Source: Chitinophagaceae bacterium
GTDB lineage: Bacteria > Bacteroidota > Bacteroidia > Chitinophagales > Chitinophagaceae
Direction: 5' to 3'
NCBI GenBank assembly: GCA_947442905.1
Contig: CANEWV010000045.1
Location: 1-9,074, forward strand
DNA length: 9,074 nucleotides
Under the pieces are notes generated by a model. It saw nothing but the letters and a program-made list of their open reading frames with translations, was not told the origin of the DNA and did not search any database. The position numbers were made by a program, and so were the translations under genes. This document shows, one piece after another, positions 5,231-9,074 of the stretch; within the stretch, counting starts at the first letter, position 1; each line of letters starts with the position of its first letter.

Positions 5231-6619
5231 ATGTCTGAAACAGCTGCATCATTTATTGCGAAGAGTACCATTAAAGCTGCCGATTTAGAGCATCGCAGAA
5301 AAATTAATTTCAACATCTCTAAATACAATGCAGTAGTACCGATTGGTAAATCTCAATTTACCGATGTAAATATTACGAGAGAACGTGCAAAAAATATTAA
5401 GTGGGAAGCCATAGAACATTTGGATAAATACCTGCTTGAGTTTGAGCAAAAAATTACGGCTAGAGGTGCCACCGTTATTTGGGCCAATGATAGCGCAGAA
5501 GCCTTAGAAGCGATTGGAAAAATATGCAAAGAAAGAAACTGCAAAACGCTTGTAAAAAGCAAGAGTATGGTTACCGAAGAAATTCATTTAAATGATTTCT
5601 TGGAAGCAAATGGCATAGAAAGTGTAGAAACTGATTTAGGAGAATACATTCAACAATTAGATGGTGAGCCACCTTATCATATTGTAACACCTGCGATGCA
5701 TAAAAGCAAAGAAGATGTTGCTAAATTATTTGCAAATAAGCTGGGCACAAAACCGGATTTAACCCCCGAAGAATTAACGCAAGTAGCGCGTATTAAATTA
5801 CGTGAAAAATACACCGAAGCCGAGGTGGGTGTAACGGGTGCTAATTTTTTAATTGCCGATGTTGGTGGTATTGCCATTACAGAAAATGAAGGCAATGGCC
5901 GTTTAAGTTGCGCATGGCCTAAAACACATATTGCAGTTGTGGGCATCGAAAAAATGATTCCTTCTGTTCATGATCTTCCTTTGTTTTGGCCCCTATTAGC
6001 CACCTATGGCACGGGTCAAAAAGTAACGGTATACAATTCTATTTTAACAGGTCCCAAACAAGCGGGCGAGTCAGATGGTCCCGAAGAAATGTTTGTGATT
6101 TTATTAGATAACGGACGAACCAACTTACTTGCAAACCCTACCGCACGTGAAGCACTTTATTGCATCAGATGTGGCGCTTGTTTAAACGCATGTCCGGTCT
6201 ATAAAAATATTGGTGGCCACTCTTACGAAACAACCTACAGTGGTCCAATAGGTAAAGTGATTACGCCCTATTTAAGTGGCGTTGATGAATACAAACATCT
6301 GAGTAATGCATCTTCTTTGTGTGGGAATTGCACAGAGGTTTGTCCAATGCGTATTAATTTACACGAACTCTTATTAGATAACCGTCATGAAGCAGTAACG
6401 CAGGGTACTAGCACACTTGCAGAGCGTGTTGCCTGGAAGGCTTGGATGGTAGCTAGTTTAAATAGACCCATGATGAATATGGGTAATGGTAAAATGAAAA
6501 ACTGGGTGGTTAATAAAGTATTTAAGGGATGGGCTGTTCACCGCTCAGAACTAGACTTTACGCCAAAAACCTTCAATGAAATGTGGAAGGAAAAAACTAC
6601 ATCCCGTCAGCGTCCGTAA
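5231..6619 (+). CDS. lutB: LutB/LldF family L-lactate oxidation iron-sulfur protein
   Basis: A 462-residue cytoplasmic Fe-S protein. The LUD (DUF162) domain spans about 65-295 and includes TGANFLIADVGGIAITENEGNGR (202-224) and a THIAVVGIEKMIPS segment (232-245). A ferredoxin-like module follows, with C311-x2-C314-x2-C317-x3-C321-P and then C364-x2-C367-x3-C371-P in LCGNCTEVCPMRINLHELLL. The C-terminal LutB tail (about 385-460) is present. In Bacillus subtilis LutABC together oxidise L-lactate to pyruvate, and E. coli YkgEFG are homologues. No lutA or lutC lies in this window, so the partners must be elsewhere or the protein works otherwise. A lutB assignment by family is strong; lactate as substrate is inferred. 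It is the last gene of the plus-strand run, 2 bp after the DUF3109 gene, and its last 23 bp overlap the end of the opposing transporter gene. Confidence 0.92.
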   Translation: MSETAASFIAKSTIKAADLEHRRKINFNISKYNAVVPIGKSQFTDVNITRERAKNIKWEAIEHLDKYLLEFEQKITARGATVIWANDSAEALEAIGKICKERNCKTLVKSKSMVTEEIHLNDFLEANGIESVETDLGEYIQQLDGEPPYHIVTPAMHKSKEDVAKLFANKLGTKPDLTPEELTQVARIKLREKYTEAEVGVTGANFLIADVGGIAITENEGNGRLSCAWPKTHIAVVGIEKMIPSVHDLPLFWPLLATYGTGQKVTVYNSILTGPKQAGESDGPEEMFVILLDNGRTNLLANPTAREALYCIRCGACLNACPVYKNIGGHSYETTYSGPIGKVITPYLSGVDEYKHLSNASSLCGNCTEVCPMRINLHELLLDNRHEAVTQGTSTLAERVAWKAWMVASLNRPMMNMGNGKMKNWVVNKVFKGWAVHRSELDFTPKTFNEMWKEKTTSRQRP

Positions 6620-7526
6620 CCGGTGTAATTTGCTTACGTTGTGCCTTCATTGATTTGTTTACAAGGTATACACCAGTAAGGGTTACAAATGAACCCACAA
6701 AAATGGGCAGGCTCAATTTTTCATTCACCATATAAGCGCCTACAATGGTAGCCACAATTGGATTGATGTATGCATAGAGCGATGCAATGGCTGGTGGCAA
6801 ATATTTCATAGTATAAATAAATGCCGCAAAAGCAATAATCGAACTCGCTACAATCAAATAAGCAATTACCATCCAAATAGTAAATGTTATTTCTTGGATG
6901 GGTATGGCTTTACCGGAAGCCAGTGCAAATGCACCTAAAAAAAAGCAACTTAAAAACATCTGCCAACCCGTTGCATAGTAAGGGTTCATATCCATTTTAT
7001 TGCGCGCAATAAATATGGTACCAAAGCTCCAGCTTAACATCGCAATAAGAGATACCACAACGCCTACAAAATAACCCACGGAGTTATGTAGGGCAAGGTT
7101 TTCATAAAATACAATCCCAATGCCTATAATGCCTAATAACATGCCTTGGAAAGTGAGGGTTGTAATTTTTGTGTTGTTGTATTTTACTTTTTCGATAATA
7201 ACAACACTTAATGGATATAGAGCTGCAATGAGTGCCGCAAGGCCACTCGGAATTTCTTTTAATGCATAGGTAGAAAAACCATTGGCAATTACAAATAGCA
7301 AAATAGACATGCCCAGTAGCCACTTGAATTCTTTAAAAGAGGGTAGCTTTTGTCCCTTCAACAAAAAAAATACAATTAATAGGAGGCCACCTAGTCCATT
7401 TCTAATAGCCGACAACTCAAAGGCAAGCATACCTTGTTTGATACCATACTTACTTGCCACCCAGGTAGTACCCCAAATGATGCTCGTGAGGCCAAGTCCT
7501 ATGTATGCTTTTTGTTTGGTTGTCAT
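6597..7526 (-). CDS. EamA/DMT superfamily transporter
   Basis: A 309-residue integral membrane protein with about ten hydrophobic helices in two tandem EamA repeats. The first repeat runs from about 7 to 142 and contains SIIWGTTWVASKYGIK (15-30) and the SGLAALIAALYPL segment (94-106). The second runs from about 150 to 291 and ends in ASLYAYINPIVATIVGAYMVNEKL (248-271), the usual closing motif of these drug/metabolite transporters. The tail after 291 is short and charged, on the cytoplasmic side. The family moves amino acids, nucleobases or other small metabolites, mostly outwards; the substrate cannot be read from sequence. The ATG is 12 bp after the purH stop on the same strand, so co-transcription with purH is likely. 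The stop lies inside the lutB 3' end. Confidence 0.93.
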   Translation of the reverse strand: MTTKQKAYIGLGLTSIIWGTTWVASKYGIKQGMLAFELSAIRNGLGGLLLIVFFLLKGQKLPSFKEFKWLLGMSILLFVIANGFSTYALKEIPSGLAALIAALYPLSVVIIEKVKYNNTKITTLTFQGMLLGIIGIGIVFYENLALHNSVGYFVGVVVSLIAMLSWSFGTIFIARNKMDMNPYYATGWQMFLSCFFLGAFALASGKAIPIQEITFTIWMVIAYLIVASSIIAFAAFIYTMKYLPPAIASLYAYINPIVATIVGAYMVNEKLSLPIFVGSFVTLTGVYLVNKSMKAQRKQITPVTDADGM

Positions 7527-7538
7527 GCGGGGTTAAAA

Positions 7539-9023
7539 TTAATGTCTAAAATGACGAAGGCCTGTCATAACCATGGCTAGTTTGTGTTCTACACAGTACT
7601 CGATACTGTCTTTGTCTCTTACTGATCCGCCAGGTTGAATAAATGCCTGGATACCTGCCTCCTGAGCAATTTGCACGCAATCGTTAAAAGGGAAAAAGGC
7701 ATCAGATGCAAGCACGGCGCCATGTAAATCAAAACTAAATTGATGTGCTTTTTCGATGGCGTGACGAAGTGCGTCGATACGACTTGTTTGACCACAGCCC
7801 TTACCTACCAATTGTTTATTTTTTACTAGTGCAATGGCATTACTCTTTAGGTGCTTACATACGAGGTTGGCAAAAATTAAATTTTCTTTTTCGTCTTCTG
7901 TGGTAGTTCTGCCACCTACTTCATCCCATGTTGCAAAATTACCTGTATCAGAACCCTGTTCTAAAACACCGTTTAGTAAAGACTTGCTTGGTGTTTTTAA
8001 TGCAGTAGCATTTCCTGTAAGTTGTAATAAAATTCTATTTTTTTTGCTTTTTAAAATATCAAGTGCAGCTGCTTCATAGTTAGGTGCAATGAGTACTTCA
8101 AAAAATATTTCGTTGATAGCATTTGCAGTGGCAGCATCAATAGTGTTATTGGTAACTAGTACGCCACCAAAAGCACTTTCTGAATCGCCACCGAGTGCTG
8201 CGTCCCAAGCATCTTTAACGGTGCTTCTTGCGGCAATACCACAAACATTGGTATGCTTGATAATTGCAAAAGTAGTTTCCGTAAATTCTCCAATCAGTTG
8301 TACCGCTGCGTCAACGTCTACTAAATTATTATAAGATAATTCTTTACCATTGAGCTGTGTAAACAGTTCTTCCAAACGACCGGTAAATGTAGCTCCCTGA
8401 TGTGGGTTTTCACCATAACGAAGTATTTGTGTTGGTGCTGGATTAAAGTAATTGCTGATGGCAATGTCATAATGCATAACAACCTCAAAAGCTTTTGCAG
8501 CAAAGGCTTTCCTTTGTTCTATTGAAGTGGTTCCTGCTTGTGCAGCAAGCATGCTTTCAAGTACTGCGTAATCTTGTTTTGCAGCAATTACTACTAAGTC
8601 CCTAAAGTTTTTTGCAGCAGCTCTAATCATAGAAGGTCCACCAATATCAATTTTTTCTATAATAGCTTTTTCTTCCGTTGTTGTGGCTAGTGTTTCTTCA
8701 AATGGATATAAATCAACAATGACTAAATCAATTTCAGGAATATGGTATTGTTCCATTTCAACGAGGTCTTGTGGCTCGTATCTACGACCTAAAATGCCGC
8801 CAAAAATGGCAGGGTGTAATGTTTTAACACGGCCTCCTAAAATAGAAGGGTAGGTTGTTAGGCTTTCTACCGCAACGCAAGTGATTCCCAAATCTTCTAG
8901 AAATTTTTGAGTTCCACCCGTCGAATAGATGGTTACGTTTTGAGCGACTAATTGACGTGCTAAAGGCTCTAAACCATCTTTATAAAAGACAGAAATGAGC
9001 GCTGATTTAATTTTCTTTTCCAT
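7539..9023 (-). CDS. purH: Bifunctional AICAR transformylase / IMP cyclohydrolase PurH
   Basis: PurH carries out the last two steps of de novo IMP synthesis: formylation of AICAR with 10-formyl-THF, then ring closure. From ATG at 9023 it has 494 residues. The N-terminal MGS-like cyclohydrolase domain (about 1-190) contains STGGT (34-38), GGRVKTLHP (63-71) and DIGGPSMIRAAAKN (126-139). The transformylase domain follows with RYGENPHQ (202-209), the K256-H257 pair in KHTNVCG that corresponds to the catalytic Lys-His, SAFGG (283-287), GCGQTSR (409-415), DAFFPF (441-446), QPGGSVRD (463-470) and the terminal TGLRHFRH. All expected motifs are intact. The frame stays open upstream to a TTG at 9060-9062 and to the window edge, but MEKKIKSALISVFYKDG is the usual family N-terminus, so I chose the ATG. 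A near-match to the -7 element (TCATTTTG, 9060-9067 on the minus strand) could serve as its promoter. No purine riboswitch is seen in the 51 bases upstream that are available. Confidence 0.97.
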   Translation of the reverse strand: MEKKIKSALISVFYKDGLEPLARQLVAQNVTIYSTGGTQKFLEDLGITCVAVESLTTYPSILGGRVKTLHPAIFGGILGRRYEPQDLVEMEQYHIPEIDLVIVDLYPFEETLATTTEEKAIIEKIDIGGPSMIRAAAKNFRDLVVIAAKQDYAVLESMLAAQAGTTSIEQRKAFAAKAFEVVMHYDIAISNYFNPAPTQILRYGENPHQGATFTGRLEELFTQLNGKELSYNNLVDVDAAVQLIGEFTETTFAIIKHTNVCGIAARSTVKDAWDAALGGDSESAFGGVLVTNNTIDAATANAINEIFFEVLIAPNYEAAALDILKSKKNRILLQLTGNATALKTPSKSLLNGVLEQGSDTGNFATWDEVGGRTTTEDEKENLIFANLVCKHLKSNAIALVKNKQLVGKGCGQTSRIDALRHAIEKAHQFSFDLHGAVLASDAFFPFNDCVQIAQEAGIQAFIQPGGSVRDKDSIEYCVEHKLAMVMTGLRHFRH

Positions 9024-9074
9024 TGCTTGATTGGTGGACAAAAGCCCCTTGTTGAGAAACAAAATGATGCCGCA

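Noticed and set aside
4996..5328. A 110-codon minus-strand frame across the DUF3109-lutB junction
   Set aside because: Both sense genes are clearly coding through this stretch. The antisense product is low in complexity and has no recognisable domain.
7834..8334. Two 81-codon plus-strand frames opposite purH
   Set aside because: Serine/alanine-rich shadow translations of the conserved transformylase domain, with no support as genes.
9024..9062. A 13-residue N-terminal extension of purH starting at TTG 9062 (MFLNKGLLSTNQA)
   Set aside because: The extension has no PurH-like residues, the conserved N-terminus begins at the ATG 9023, and a near -7 promoter element overlaps the TTG. The frame is open only because the window ends soon after.
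1..9074. Search for a defence island, CRISPR array, transposon, tRNA/rRNA gene or integration site
   Set aside because: No spaced direct repeats, transposase or integrase motifs, tRNA-like cloverleaf or rRNA signature were seen. Genes are intact housekeeping types in a uniform compositional background.

Overview
The window is an AT-rich stretch of a Bacteroidota chromosome. The best markers are the neighbouring gldE and gldD genes (gliding-motility / type IX secretion accessory genes confined to this phylum), the lack of Shine-Dalgarno sequences before most starts, and two matches to the Bacteroidota -7 promoter element TAnnTTTG. A Chitinophagia- or Sphingobacteriia-like lineage is plausible, but the sequence alone does not fix this.

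Layout. (1) 45-1336, minus strand, transcribed leftwards: an HU/IHF-type nucleoid protein, a membrane-anchored TPR protein, and a 31-residue very basic protein resembling the AURKAIP1/COX24 (mS38/bS22-like) small-subunit ribosomal proteins. (2) 1337-1521: an AT-rich divergent spacer with A-tracts and a pair of overlapping dyads just before mutY. (3) 1522-6619, plus strand: mutY, then after about 80 bp a tight run of gldE, gldD, a DUF3109 cysteine-rich protein and lutB (gaps 10, 16 and 2 bp). (4) 6597-9023, minus strand: purH followed 12 bp later by a ten-helix EamA/DMT transporter, whose 3' end overlaps the 3' end of lutB by 23 bp tail to tail.

How the genes fit together. MutY (8-oxoG:A mismatch repair) and HU are DNA-maintenance genes expressed from a shared divergent control region. 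GldE (DUF21/CBS/CorC membrane protein) and the lipoprotein GldD are an established conserved pair linked to GldK stability and gliding/T9SS in flavobacteria. They are co-directional with two probably cytoplasmic, cysteine-rich metal proteins (DUF3109 and LutB), so carbon/redox metabolism sits in the same transcription unit. PurH completes de novo IMP synthesis.

Nearly everything here is core genome. I see no mobile element, CRISPR array, tRNA/rRNA gene or defence island, and no convincing evidence of a new multi-gene system. The items most worth a second look are the unusually small basic ribosomal-type gene, the DUF3109-lutB coupling, the overlapping dyads before mutY and a possible leaderless HU transcript.
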